From Pelomonas sp. Root405 (lineage in GTDB: Bacteria; Pseudomonadota; Gammaproteobacteria; Burkholderiales; Burkholderiaceae_C): a stretch of DNA of 64,000 nucleotides. Shown here piece by piece: positions 11,491 through 20,314 of the stretch. The stretch spans positions 511,036 to 575,035 of the forward strand of contig NZ_LMDU01000012.1 of assembly GCF_001425165.1 (NCBI RefSeq), given 5' to 3'. Each line of letters opens with the position of its first letter. Positions within the stretch are counted from its first letter, which is position 1. The position numbers and the translations under genes were made by a program. Under the pieces are notes generated by a model. That model was not told the DNA's origin. It did not search any database and was given only the letters and a program-made list of their open reading frames with translations.

Positions 11491-12123
11491 ATGACCATGA
11501 AGTTGATCGGTTCGCTCACCAGCCCTTATGTGCGCAAGGTGCGCATCGTGATGGCCGAGAAGAAGCTCGATTACCAGTTGGTGCTGGAAGATGTCTGGGG
11601 CAGCGACGCCATCCTGAAGATGAACCCGCTGGGCAAGGTGCCCTGCCTGGTCATGGAAGGCCAGGACTCCATCACCGGCGCCGTCTTCGATTCACGTGTC
11701 ATCGTCGAGTACGTGGACACGCTGTCGCCGGTCGGCAAGCTCATCCCCGAGCGCGGCCGTGAGCGCTGCGAGGTGCGCACCTGGGAAGCGCTGGCCGACG
11801 GCATCATGGACGCCGGCATCCTCGTGCGCATGGAGCGCACCTGGACGCAGCGCGCCGCCGAGCAGCGCAGCCCCGCATGGATCGACCGGCAGCTGACCAA
11901 GGTCAACGCCGCGCTGGCCGCGATGAGCCAGGGCCTGGGCGAAAAGCCCTGGTGCTCGGGCAACCATTTTTCGCTGGCCGACATCTCGCTTGGCTGCGCG
12001 CTCGGGTGGCTGGAGTTCCGCTTCCCGGAGATCACTTGGCGCGAGGACTATCCGAGTCTGGCTCGCCACATGGACAAGCTCTCCCAGCGGCAGAGCTTTG
12101 CGGACACCGTGCCGACGGCCTGA
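11491..12123 (+). CDS. Glutathione S-transferase family protein
   Basis: A 210-residue protein with an N-terminal thioredoxin-like GST domain (KLIGSLTSPYVRKVRIVMAE, then MNPLGKVPCLV with the cis-Pro, and FDSRVIVEYVD for the glutathione gamma-glutamyl contact) and an all-helical C-terminal domain (FSLADISLGCALGWLEFR). The catalytic Ser-Pro at residues 11-12 suggests a beta-like bacterial GST. Two ATGs at 11491 and 11497 are possible starts; 11491 is used. Probably a detoxification or stress enzyme; no neighbour helps to specify the substrate. Confidence 0.9.
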   Translation: MTMKLIGSLTSPYVRKVRIVMAEKKLDYQLVLEDVWGSDAILKMNPLGKVPCLVMEGQDSITGAVFDSRVIVEYVDTLSPVGKLIPERGRERCEVRTWEALADGIMDAGILVRMERTWTQRAAEQRSPAWIDRQLTKVNAALAAMSQGLGEKPWCSGNHFSLADISLGCALGWLEFRFPEITWREDYPSLARHMDKLSQRQSFADTVPTA

Positions 12124-12161
12124 GGCTTGCAGCCACCATCGCGCTGCGGGCGCGATGCGCC

Positions 12162-12809
12162 TCAGGCGATCAGAAGTTCCCGGGACCGGACATGCAGCAG
12201 GCGTACCAGACGCCAGATGCGGCGCTCGATCTCCGCCACTTCCAGCTTCCACAGCGTCGCGATCTCCGCCAGCAACAGGCCCTGCGCCAGCAGCGTCAGC
12301 AGATGGCGGCTGGCCTGCTCGATCTGGCGGCCGGCCGGTGTCGCATCCAATGGGGCTGAGGGCTGGCGGGCCGTGACGATGGGGCTGCGCTCGATGCCGA
12401 AGGCCGCCAGGGCCTGGCGGGCGAGCTGCGGGCTCAGCATGGCGCGGCGTTCATGCAGGCGCGTCAACGCGGCGACCAGGCCGGTCCCGCTGCCATCGTC
12501 CACGTGATAGGTGTTGGCGCCCGCGCTGAGCGCGGCGAACAGCTGCAGGTCGTCGGCCGTCGGTGTCAGCAGCAGGAGCTGCGGACGCACGGGCAGGCGG
12601 CCGAGTTCGTGGGCGACGCGCATCGCATGGCTGTCCATCAGGCGCAGGTCGCTGGCGACGATGTCGGGCGCCAGCGCCGCGATCTCCTGCAGCGCGTCGT
12701 TCAGATGACTCGCGCTGCCCGCCAGTTCCACGCCCGGCGCCTGCAGCAGCAGGGAGCGGGTGCGCTGCAACGTCGTGTCGCTGAGGCGGAGGAGAAAAAC
12801 GGTAGGCAT
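12162..12809 (-). CDS. Divergent NarL/LuxR-type response regulator
   Basis: A 215-residue protein. The N-terminal part looks like a CheY-like receiver, with IVASDLRLMD at the position of the phospho-acceptor and LLLLTP in place of the usual Thr strand. The C-terminal 50 residues align by eye with a LuxR-type helix-turn-helix (LLAQGLLLAEIATLWKL then VRLLHVRSRELL), but the recognition helix is unusual: the common SxxTVKxH pattern is replaced by EVAEIERRIWR. ATG 12809 is preferred over a TTG 15 bp upstream. No kinase gene is adjacent. DNA binding is inferred only. Confidence 0.65.
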   Translation of the reverse strand: MPTVFLLRLSDTTLQRTRSLLLQAPGVELAGSASHLNDALQEIAALAPDIVASDLRLMDSHAMRVAHELGRLPVRPQLLLLTPTADDLQLFAALSAGANTYHVDDGSGTGLVAALTRLHERRAMLSPQLARQALAAFGIERSPIVTARQPSAPLDATPAGRQIEQASRHLLTLLAQGLLLAEIATLWKLEVAEIERRIWRLVRLLHVRSRELLIA

Positions 12810-12909
12810 GGCGTGGCGTGACAACGTTCCGCATTGTGCGCGTTTAAGGCGTCATCCCCCTAACTTGGAACCGTCCTCCCCCGCGTCCAGGCGGTAGCGC
12901 GGGCCTGCT

Positions 12910-14595
12910 TCATGCCACCTGGTTTGAGGGGGCGACGGCGCCTGAGTGCATGCGCGCGATGGCGCCTTGGGGCGCAAAGCTGTGGGCGCTGGCCAGCGGC
13001 CAATAGATCTTGAAGGTGTTGTGCGGCATCTCGCCACGCAGCACGCAGCCGGGCTCGACGAAGGGCAGCAGGTTGGCCAGCAGCCTGACCTCGTGCTTGT
13101 CCAGGCGATGCACGATGTGCTGGGCCGTGATCTCCTGCGGGTGGCACAGGCCGGCGGCCTCGACCAGCTCCTTCAGCGCCTTGAGCGTGTTCTGGTGGAA
13201 GTTGGCGACGCGCTGGGCCTTGTCGGGCACGTTGATGGCGCGCTGGCGCAGCGCGTCCTGCGTCGTCACGCCCGTCGGACAGTGGCCGGTGTGGCAGGCC
13301 TGCGCCTGGATGCAGCCGAGGGCGAACATGAAGCCGCGCCCGGCATTGCACCAGTCGGCGCCCAGGGCCATCAGGCGCACGATGTCGAAGGCCGACGTCA
13401 CCTTGCCGGCGCAGCCGAGCTTGATCTTGTCGCGCAGGTTCAGGCCGACGAGGGCGTTGTGGACCAGCAGCAACCCTTCCTGCACCGGGGCGCCGACGTG
13501 ATTGGTGAACTCCAGCGGCGCCGCGCCCGTGCCGCCCTCGGCCCCGTCGACGACGATGAAGTCGGGCGTGATGCCGGTCTCCAGCATGGCCTTGCACAGG
13601 GCGAACCATTCCCACGGGTGGCCGATGCAGAGCTTGAAGCCGGTGGGCTTGCCGCCGGACAGCTCGCGCAGCTGTTCGATGAACTGCATCATCTCGACCG
13701 GCGTCGAGAAGGCGCTGTGGCGGGCGGGGGAGATGCAGTCGATGCCGACCGGCACGCCGCGCGCCGCGGCGATTTCCTCGCTGACCTTGGGCCCGGGCAG
13801 CACGCCGCCATGGCCGGGCTTGGCGCCCTGGCTGAGCTTGAGCTCGATCATCTTGACCTGCGGGTCGCGCGCATTGGCGGCGAAGCGCTCGGCGCTGAAA
13901 CTGCCGTCGTCGTTGCGGCAGCCGAAGTAGCCCGAGCCGATCTCCCAGATCAGGTCCCCGCCGTGCTGGCGATGGTGCGCGCTGATCGAGCCCTCGCCCG
14001 TGTCGTGGGCGAAGCCGCCGATCTTGGCGCCCTTGTTCAGCGCCAGGATGGCATTGGCGCTGAGCGCGCCGAAGCTCATCGCCGAGATGTTGAAGACGCT
14101 GCAGGAATAGGGCTGCGGCCGGTCCGCACCGATGGTGATGCGGAAGTCGTGGCTGGTGAGATGAGTCGGCGCCAGCGAATGGTTGATCCACTCGTAGCCG
14201 CGCGCGCTTGTGTCGAGCTGCGTGCCGAAGGGGCGCTGGTCGGCCTCGCCCTTGGCGCGCTGGTAGACGATGGAGCGCTGCGCGCGCGAGAACGGCGCGG
14301 CGTCGTTGTCGCCCTCCAGGAAATACTGGCGGATCTCGGGGCGGATGAACTCCAGCAGGAAGCGCAGATGCCCGATGACGGGATAGTTGCGCAGGATGGA
14401 GTGGCGCTGCTGGCGCGAGTCGCGCAGGCCCAGCAATGTCAGCGCGAGGAAGACCAGCACCAGCACGCCGTCGGTGAGGCCGCCCATCCAGCCGAGGGCG
14501 AATAACAGCGCCAGCAGCCCGCACAGCATCCACGTCATATAGCGCAGCGGGAAGTGCTCGTTGATACGTCTCGTCCAGCCGGGCCAGGCAAGCAT
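12910..14595 (-). CDS. FMN-binding glutamate synthase-family protein, membrane-anchored
   Basis: 561 residues. Two hydrophobic helices near the N-terminus (about 19-58) anchor it; the rest is the FMN-binding barrel of glutamate synthase. The cluster C-x5-C-x4-C (CIQAQACHTGHC) matches the 3Fe-4S ligands of GltB-type enzymes, and NISAMSFGALS, HDTGEGSIS and VDGAEGGTGAAP are flavin/substrate-site motifs. The amidotransferase domain of true GOGAT is absent, so glutamate synthesis from glutamine is unlikely without a partner. A minus-strand frame overlapping this one was rejected. The gene is divergent from sppA. Confidence 0.9.
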   Translation of the reverse strand: MLAWPGWTRRINEHFPLRYMTWMLCGLLALLFALGWMGGLTDGVLVLVFLALTLLGLRDSRQQRHSILRNYPVIGHLRFLLEFIRPEIRQYFLEGDNDAAPFSRAQRSIVYQRAKGEADQRPFGTQLDTSARGYEWINHSLAPTHLTSHDFRITIGADRPQPYSCSVFNISAMSFGALSANAILALNKGAKIGGFAHDTGEGSISAHHRQHGGDLIWEIGSGYFGCRNDDGSFSAERFAANARDPQVKMIELKLSQGAKPGHGGVLPGPKVSEEIAAARGVPVGIDCISPARHSAFSTPVEMMQFIEQLRELSGGKPTGFKLCIGHPWEWFALCKAMLETGITPDFIVVDGAEGGTGAAPLEFTNHVGAPVQEGLLLVHNALVGLNLRDKIKLGCAGKVTSAFDIVRLMALGADWCNAGRGFMFALGCIQAQACHTGHCPTGVTTQDALRQRAINVPDKAQRVANFHQNTLKALKELVEAAGLCHPQEITAQHIVHRLDKHEVRLLANLLPFVEPGCVLRGEMPHNTFKIYWPLASAHSFAPQGAIARMHSGAVAPSNQVA

Positions 14596-14680
14596 GTGGT
14601 TTCCTCACAAACCGTGACCAACGGAGCTTAAGGGTCGCGGGCCTCCACAATGGACCGCATCAACCCTCAAGGTTTTGTCG

Positions 14681-16549
14681 ATGAAGTCCGTGTTCTCTGC
14701 GATTGGCTGGTTTTTCTCCAAGGCCTGGTGGCTGCTCGACGGCACGCGCCGGGCGCTAATGAATCTCTTCGTGCTGCTGCTCATCGTCGTCCTCGTCACT
14801 GCCTTCCTGACGCGCGGCCCCAAGCCGCTGGCCGACAAGACCACCCTTGTGCTCAAGCTCGACGGCAACCTCGTCGAGCAGTTCTCCGGCAGCCCGCGCG
14901 AACAGGTGATGGCCCAGGCCCAGGGCCGCAGCACACCGCGCCAGACGCGGCTGCGCGATGTGCTGGCGGTGTTGGACCATGCCGCCAGTGACGACAAGAT
15001 CGGCGCCCTGCTGCTGGATGTCGAGGCGCTGCAGGGCGCCGGGTTCGCCGGCCTGCATGAAGTCGCCGGCGCGCTGCAGCGCTTCAAGAAGAGCGGCAAG
15101 CCGGTCATGGCGTATGCCGACAGCTACAGCCAACGCGGCTACTTCCTGGCCGCCCAGGCCGGCGAGGTCTATCTGCACCCCATGGGCATGGTGGGGCTGG
15201 AAGGCTTCGGTCGCTACCGCACCTATTACAAGGACGCGCTGGACCGCATCGGCGTGACGGCCCATGTCGTCAAGGCTGGCACCTACAAGGGCGCTGCCGA
15301 GACCTATACCGAGAACGGCCCCAGCGCCGCCACGCGCGAGTCCGTCGGCTTGGTCTACGGGGAGCTTTGGAGCGGCTTCACCACCACCATCGAGGCCGCG
15401 CGCAAGCTGCAGGCTGGCAGCCTCGCCAAGGGCATCGACGAACTCCCGCAGCGCCTGGCCGCCGTGCAGGGCGACACTGCCAAGCTGGCGCTGCAGGACA
15501 AGCTCGTCGACGGCCTGAAGACGCGCGACCAGATGCGCGACCTGCTGATCGCCAAGGGCGCCAAGGACGAGGAGAGCAAGAGCTTCCGGCAGGTGTCGAT
15601 GGGCCAGTACATGGCCTATGTGAAGGATGCCGGCACGCCGACCAAGCTGCAGCCGGGCATCGGTGTCGTCGTGGCCGAGGGCGAGATCAGTGACGGCGAG
15701 GCCGGCGCGGGCCGCATCGGCGGCGACTCGACCGCCCGCCTGATCCGCAAGGCGCGCGAGGACGACGCCATCAAGGCCGTCGTGCTGCGCGTGAACTCGC
15801 CCGGTGGCAGCGCCTTTGCCTCCGAGATCGTGCGTCGCGAGCTGGAGTTGACACGCGCGGCCGGCAAGCCGGTCGTCGTGTCGATGGGCGACGTGGCGGC
15901 CTCGGGCGGCTACTGGATCGCCATGGCCAGCGATGCCGTCATCGCCGATGCCGGCACCATCACCGGCAGCATCGGTGTCTACGGCATGCTGCCGACGGCC
16001 GAGGGCCTGATGGACAAGCTGTCGCTGCACACCGGCGGCATCACGACGACCTGGCTGGCGGGCGGCTATGACGCGCGCCGCCCGCTGGACCCGCGGCTGC
16101 AGGCGGCCTTGCAGGCCAGCATCGACCACACCTACGCGCGCTTCACGGGGCTGGCGGCCGAGTCGCGCAAGAGCACGCCCGAAAAGATCGACGTCGTGGC
16201 CCAGGGCCGCATCTGGACCGGCGCCCAGGCCAAGGCCCGCGGCCTGGTGGACCGGCTCGGCAGCTTCGACGATGCGCTTCAGACGGCGGTGCAGCTGGCC
16301 AAGCTGGAGCTCAAGGCCGGCGACAAGCCGCGCGTCGTCTATGTCGAGCGCGACCTCAGCCGCAGCGAGCGCCTGCTGGCCTCGCTGACCGACGTGATGG
16401 CGCCATCGCTGGTGCAGGCCCTGGGCCTGGACCTGCTGCCAGCGCCCGTCGCGGAGGAGCTGTCGGCCCTGAAGGCGCTGGCGCAGGTGGCAGCGCGCGG
16501 CGAATGGCACAAGGCGGCCATCGCCCATTGCCTCTGCGGCGCGCCCTAG
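14681..16549 (+). CDS. sppA: Signal peptide peptidase SppA, 67-kDa type
   Basis: A 622-residue inner-membrane serine protease that degrades signal peptides left after export. One N-terminal helix (about 27-45) anchors two tandem peptidase S49 domains facing the periplasm. The catalytic Lys lies in KAGTYKGAAE (K203, first repeat) and the Ser in VNSPGGSAFASE (S377, second repeat), matching the split Ser-Lys dyad of the double-domain form. Start ATG 14681 is used; an in-frame TTG lies 6 bp upstream. Its TAG stop lies inside the CTAG at the left edge of an inverted-repeat element. Confidence 0.95.
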   Translation: MKSVFSAIGWFFSKAWWLLDGTRRALMNLFVLLLIVVLVTAFLTRGPKPLADKTTLVLKLDGNLVEQFSGSPREQVMAQAQGRSTPRQTRLRDVLAVLDHAASDDKIGALLLDVEALQGAGFAGLHEVAGALQRFKKSGKPVMAYADSYSQRGYFLAAQAGEVYLHPMGMVGLEGFGRYRTYYKDALDRIGVTAHVVKAGTYKGAAETYTENGPSAATRESVGLVYGELWSGFTTTIEAARKLQAGSLAKGIDELPQRLAAVQGDTAKLALQDKLVDGLKTRDQMRDLLIAKGAKDEESKSFRQVSMGQYMAYVKDAGTPTKLQPGIGVVVAEGEISDGEAGAGRIGGDSTARLIRKAREDDAIKAVVLRVNSPGGSAFASEIVRRELELTRAAGKPVVVSMGDVAASGGYWIAMASDAVIADAGTITGSIGVYGMLPTAEGLMDKLSLHTGGITTTWLAGGYDARRPLDPRLQAALQASIDHTYARFTGLAAESRKSTPEKIDVVAQGRIWTGAQAKARGLVDRLGSFDDALQTAVQLAKLELKAGDKPRVVYVERDLSRSERLLASLTDVMAPSLVQALGLDLLPAPVAEELSALKALAQVAARGEWHKAAIAHCLCGAP

Positions 16550-16731
16550 GGCCTGTTAGCGCTACGGCAATGGGCCCCTGGCGGCGGGCCTTCCCTTCGG
16601 GTTGTGGCCATAAAGACCGCGCGCGGCGTTGCAAATGCTCGCCGGGTGTCCAACCCGGCTCCGCTTTGCGCCTTGCTCGCGGCCTTTCTGGCCACAACGC
16701 GACCCGTTGCCGTAGTGTTAACAGGCCCTAG
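16546..16731. mobile_element. MITE-like inverted-repeat element (about 186 bp) inserted at a CTAG
   Basis: The ends are long imperfect inverted repeats: CTAGGGCCTGTTA(G/A)C(G/A)CTACGGCAA, 29 of 32 outer positions agreeing between the left end and the reverse complement of the right end. Inner arms also pair (GTTGTGGCCA-AAAG-CCGCG on both sides; GCCGGGT/ACCCGGC at the centre), so the whole unit can fold on itself. It has no ORF of its own. A TA dinucleotide immediately flanks GGG...CCC on both sides within CTAG, as expected of an IS630/Tc1-mariner-type non-autonomous element. Each flanking CTAG supplies the stop codon of a neighbouring convergent gene. Confidence 0.7.
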
Positions 16732-17855
16732 TCCAGGGTCTGCCGATAGCGCATCAACGCGATGCCGCCGGCTACGGCGAGAAAGGCGAGCATCGGCCAG
16801 ACCTCGGGCAGCAGCTCCGCCGCGCCCGAGCCCTTGAGCATGACGCCGCGCACGATGCGCAGGAAGTGCGTCAGCGGCAGCGCCTCGCCCAGAACCTGCG
16901 CCCACTGCGGCATGCCACGAAACGGGAACATGAAGCCCGACAGCAGCATGGAGGGCAGAAAGAAGAAGAAGGTCAGCTGCAGGGCCTGCAGCTGGTTCCT
17001 GGCCAGCGTCGAGAAGGTGAAGCCGACGCCGAGGTTGGCCAGCATGAACACGCCGATCATGGCCAGCAGCAACGTGGCGCTGCCGACCATCGGCACGTCG
17101 AACAGCAGGAAGGCCGCGCCGAGGATGACGCCGAGCTGCACATAGCCGAGGACGACATAGGGCAGGATCTTGCCGGCCATCACCTCGATGGGCCGCACCG
17201 GCGTGGCCAGCAAGTTCTCCATGGTGCCGCGCTCGCGTTCGCGCGTCATTGCAAGTGCCGTCAGCATGACCATGGTCATCGTCAGGATGGTGCCGACCAG
17301 CCCGGGCACGATGTTGTAGCGGCTCAGGCCCTCGGGGTTGTAGCGGCGTTGGATGCGCACCTCGAACGGCGGTGCCTGCTGTGCCCGCGAGGCCAGCGCA
17401 CCGCGCAGGTCGCGGTTCAGCGCGGTCGCGCCGAGCTGGCTGAGTGCGGCGATGGCATTGCCGCCGGCCGACGGGTCGGTCGCGTCGGCGGCAACCAGCA
17501 GGGCCGGCCTCTCGCCGCGAACGACGCGGGCGCCGAAGTCGGCCGGCACGACGACGAGGAATTGGATGTCGCCGCTTTGCAGCAAGGCGTCGCCGCGGCT
17601 TTCGGCGATGCCGCTTTCGACGACGCGGAAATAACCACTCGTCTGCAACGCCGCGACGATGCTGCGCGCCATCGGGCTGGTGTCCTGCGACACGATGGCC
17701 GTCGGCAGTCCTTTGGGATCGGTGTTGATGGCATAGCCGAACAGCACCAGCTGCATGATGGGCACACCCACCGCCATCGCGAACGTGAGCTTGTCGCGCA
17801 GCATCTGCTGCACTTCCTTCAGCGCGATGGCGAACATGCGGGCCAGGACTTGCAT
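16728..17855 (-). CDS. ABC-2 type exporter permease (YbhS/YbhR-like)
   Basis: 375 residues with one N-terminal membrane helix, a large periplasmic loop (about 50-170) and five C-terminal helices, including the ABC-2 motif region RERERGTMENLLATPVRP. This is the architecture of YbhS/YbhR/YhhJ-type permeases that export drugs or amphipathic compounds together with an HlyD-type subunit. ATG 17855 is 4 bp past the ATPase stop. Only one permease gene is present, so a homodimer is implied, whereas E. coli has ybhS and ybhR. The stop TAG lies in the CTAG at the right edge of the MITE-like element. Confidence 0.9.
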   Translation of the reverse strand: MQVLARMFAIALKEVQQMLRDKLTFAMAVGVPIMQLVLFGYAINTDPKGLPTAIVSQDTSPMARSIVAALQTSGYFRVVESGIAESRGDALLQSGDIQFLVVVPADFGARVVRGERPALLVAADATDPSAGGNAIAALSQLGATALNRDLRGALASRAQQAPPFEVRIQRRYNPEGLSRYNIVPGLVGTILTMTMVMLTALAMTRERERGTMENLLATPVRPIEVMAGKILPYVVLGYVQLGVILGAAFLLFDVPMVGSATLLLAMIGVFMLANLGVGFTFSTLARNQLQALQLTFFFFLPSMLLSGFMFPFRGMPQWAQVLGEALPLTHFLRIVRGVMLKGSGAAELLPEVWPMLAFLAVAGGIALMRYRQTLD

Positions 17856-17859
17856 CGCC

Positions 17860-18603
17860 TCAGCTTTCCGCGAAGTTGTCGGTGGCCTGGTCGACCAGCT
17901 TGACGAAGGCGTCTTCCAGGTCTTCGGCGCCCGACGCCTGCACGATGGCCGCCGCCGTGCCGCGTGCCAGCACGCGGCCGTAGGCGATGTAGACCAGTTC
18001 GTCGCAGCGTTCGGCCTCGTCCATGTAGTGCGTGGACACGAGCACGGTGATGCCCTCGCGGGCCAGCTGATGGATCTGGTCCCAGAACTCGCGCCGCGCC
18101 TTGGGGTCGACGCCGGCCGTCGGCTCGTCCAGCAGCAGCAGGCGGGGCTGGTGCAAAAGGCAGGCGGCCAGCGCCAAGCGCTGCTTCCAGCCGCCCGACA
18201 GCGCGCCGGCAAGCTGCTTCTGCCGTGTCGCCAGCCCGAGCCGCTCCAGCGCGACGTCGACGGCCTCGGGCCGGTTCGGCATCGAGAACAGGCGTGCGAC
18301 GAAGTCCAGGTTCTCGCGGATCGACAGGTCTTCGTAGAGGCCGAACTTCTGCGTCATGTAGCCCACCTGGCGCTTCACTTCGGCGGCCTGGTGGCGGAAG
18401 TCCAGCCCCAGCACGCGGCCCTCCCCGGCGTCGGGCGTCAGCAGGCCGCACAGCATGCGCAGTGAGGTCGTCTTGCCGCTGCCGTTGGGGCCGAGGAAGC
18501 CGACGATGCGGCCGGTGGCGACCTGCATGTCGACGGCGTCGACGACCTGGCGGCCGCCGTAGGACTTGGACAGCCCCTTCACGTCGATGGCGAGATCGCT
18601 CAT
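17860..18603 (-). CDS. ABC transporter ATP-binding protein (YbhF-like, single cassette)
   Basis: 247 residues forming one nucleotide-binding domain: Walker A GPNGSGKTTS, signature LSGGWKQRL, Walker B RLLLLDEPTAGVD and switch His in STHYMDEAERCD. It energises the ABC-2 permease encoded next. E. coli YbhF fuses two cassettes, whereas this protein has one. ATG 18603 overlaps the HlyD stop by 4 bp (ATGA), giving translational coupling. Much longer frames upstream run through other genes and are not used. Confidence 0.93.
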   Translation of the reverse strand: MSDLAIDVKGLSKSYGGRQVVDAVDMQVATGRIVGFLGPNGSGKTTSLRMLCGLLTPDAGEGRVLGLDFRHQAAEVKRQVGYMTQKFGLYEDLSIRENLDFVARLFSMPNRPEAVDVALERLGLATRQKQLAGALSGGWKQRLALAACLLHQPRLLLLDEPTAGVDPKARREFWDQIHQLAREGITVLVSTHYMDEAERCDELVYIAYGRVLARGTAAAIVQASGAEDLEDAFVKLVDQATDNFAES

Positions 18604-19544
18604 TGCGTGACGTCCAGCGGTTGTCCCGGATGCAGCCGCTCTGCATCCTCCGACTTCACCGGCCGCGCCTCGACGAGGAAGACCAGCTTGTCGCGTTGCT
18701 GGTTGGAGTAGATGACCGGCGGCGTGTACTCGGGGCCGGCCGCGATGAAGCTGATGCGCGCGGCAATGGGCGCGCCGCAGCCATCGCAGTGCAGGCTCAC
18801 CGGCGCGTCCAGCTTCAGCGTGCCCACCGCCGACTGCGGCACGTAGAAGCGAGCCTTGCGGTGGGCCGGCGGCAGCAGCGCCAGCACCGGTTGGCCTGCC
18901 GCCACCCATTCGCCCGGGCGTACGAAAACGTCTTGCACGCGCGCCGGCATGGGGGCGCTCTGGCGCTTCTGCTCGACGCGCCAGGCCGTCTGCGCGCGGC
19001 CGCTTTCGGCGGCCTGCGCAAGCGCCCGGGCGGCGGCGCGTTCGTCCTCGCGGGCCGGCAGCTGGGCCACATTGAGCGCGGCCTGCAGCTCGGCGACCCG
19101 GGCGCGCGCCTGGGCCAGCGCCGTCGCGGCGCCGTCGACCCGCGACATGGCGACGAAGCCCTGCGCCAGCAGTTGCCGCTGACGCGCGAGGTCGAGGTCG
19201 GCCAGGCGCTCTGCTGCGCGCGCCTGGTCGAGCTGCGCCCGCGTGACGGCCACCTCGGGCGCGCGCCGTCCCTTGTCGGCATTGGCCGCCTGCGCCTGTG
19301 CACTTTGCGCGCGGGCTTGCGCCTCCGCGTCGGCGGCCAGCTCGGGCGTCGCGTCCAGCTCGAACAGCGCCTGGCCGGCCGCAACCGCCTCGCCAGAGCG
19401 CACGGCCAGCGCCGTCAGCCGCCCCGCGGCCGGCGGCGCGATGTAGACCAGCTCGGCTTCGGCATAACCCGTCCATCCGACGGGGGGCTTGTCGCCGCAA
19501 GCGGCCAACAGCGCTGGCAACAGCAGCATGAGAACGCGCTTCAT
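18600..19544 (-). CDS. HlyD/YbhG-type periplasmic adaptor lipoprotein
   Basis: 314 residues. A lipoprotein signal (LLPALLAAC, lipid Cys at about residue 18) is followed by a biotinyl-lipoyl half, a long Ala/Gln/Arg-rich coiled-coil hairpin (about 75-185) and the second lipoyl and beta-barrel part (RPGEWVAAGQPVL). Such adaptors bridge the inner-membrane exporter to an outer-membrane channel. ATG 19544 is chosen because GAGGAG lies about 6 nt upstream; GTG 19550 is too close to that site. It sits second in a tetR-hlyD-ATPase-permease operon. Confidence 0.92.
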   Translation of the reverse strand: MKRVLMLLLPALLAACGDKPPVGWTGYAEAELVYIAPPAAGRLTALAVRSGEAVAAGQALFELDATPELAADAEAQARAQSAQAQAANADKGRRAPEVAVTRAQLDQARAAERLADLDLARQRQLLAQGFVAMSRVDGAATALAQARARVAELQAALNVAQLPAREDERAAARALAQAAESGRAQTAWRVEQKRQSAPMPARVQDVFVRPGEWVAAGQPVLALLPPAHRKARFYVPQSAVGTLKLDAPVSLHCDGCGAPIAARISFIAAGPEYTPPVIYSNQQRDKLVFLVEARPVKSEDAERLHPGQPLDVTQ

Positions 19545-19553
19545 GGTCACTCC

Positions 19554-20183
19554 TCAGACGCCGCTGGCCAGGCCAAGCAGCGCCCATTCGATGCGCCGCT
19601 GCAGGGCCGCGTCGGACATCACGTCGTCGTCCACCATCGCCAGCAGGGCCGGCGGCACCGCGTCGATGGACTTCATGCCACCGACCAGGATGAGGGGCGC
19701 GACGACGGCGCCCATCAGGAAAGAAAAGCGGGTCAGCAGCGGCTGGCGCGGCAGCCGCTGCAGGGCTTCGGCCTCCTGCAGCAAGGCCATCAGCACGCCC
19801 AGATGGCGCGGCGCATTGGCGCGCAGGAAGTCCTGCGCCACGGCCTGGCCGCCTTGCGCATCGGCCCAGACACGCGCGATCAGCGGCCGGTGCTCGCGCA
19901 CGAAGCGAGCCACGCCCAGCAAGGCCGCGGCGAGCCGCTCCATCACATCGGCGTCGCCCTGGCTGTTCAGCGACAGCGCCGTGAACATCTCCTCGTAATG
20001 GCGCTGCAGCAGCGCGCGCAGAAAGCCGTCCTTGCTGCCGAAGTGGTAATGCACCATGGCTGGATTCACGCCGGCCGCCTCGGCCACGCGGCGCACTGAC
20101 AGGCCGGCGCAGCCCAGCTCGGGGTAGAGGGCGGCGCCGGCGGCGAGCAAGGCCTGGTCCTGATCCTGGCTGGGGCGGGGCAT
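19554..20183 (-). CDS. TetR-family repressor of the exporter (CecR/YbiH-like)
   Basis: 209 residues. The N-terminal helix-turn-helix ([27 protein letters not shown]) is typical TetR; the C-terminal ligand domain resembles the CecR/DUF1956 type that controls ybhGFSR in E. coli. It heads the operon with hlyD, ATPase and permease, so autoregulation with drug-type induction is the likely scheme. The minus-10 element predicted upstream lies only 7 bp from the ATG, which implies a very short or absent leader. Confidence 0.88.
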   Translation of the reverse strand: MPRPSQDQDQALLAAGAALYPELGCAGLSVRRVAEAAGVNPAMVHYHFGSKDGFLRALLQRHYEEMFTALSLNSQGDADVMERLAAALLGVARFVREHRPLIARVWADAQGGQAVAQDFLRANAPRHLGVLMALLQEAEALQRLPRQPLLTRFSFLMGAVVAPLILVGGMKSIDAVPPALLAMVDDDVMSDAALQRRIEWALLGLASGV

Positions 20184-20190
20184 GGGCTGA

Positions 20191-20219
20191 ATTATTGGTC
20201 AAGTGTTCAGTAACTACAA
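20191..20219 (-). promoter_or_regulatory. Predicted promoter with overlapping imperfect palindrome for the tetR operon
   Basis: On the minus strand: TTGTAG (20219-20214), 17-nt spacer, AATAAT (20196-20191). The spacer holds TTACTGAA-CAC-TTGACCAA, an imperfect dyad (5 of 8 positions) that could be the TetR operator. Position and base composition (AT-rich in a GC-rich gap) support it; the operator itself is a guess. Confidence 0.4.
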
Positions 20220-20314
20220 GTTTGGGCAAAACGTCGCTTGCCAGCAGCCCAGGCTTGACTAGCATCGCCAGACCCCCAGCCGCTCCGAGCGGACCCAGAA
20301 AAGGAGACACCGCC

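Noticed and set aside
12860-14650. 596-aa minus-strand frame overlapping the glutamate synthase-like gene
   Set aside because: Arg/Pro/Gly-rich shadow; the other frame holds the Cys cluster and flavin motifs.
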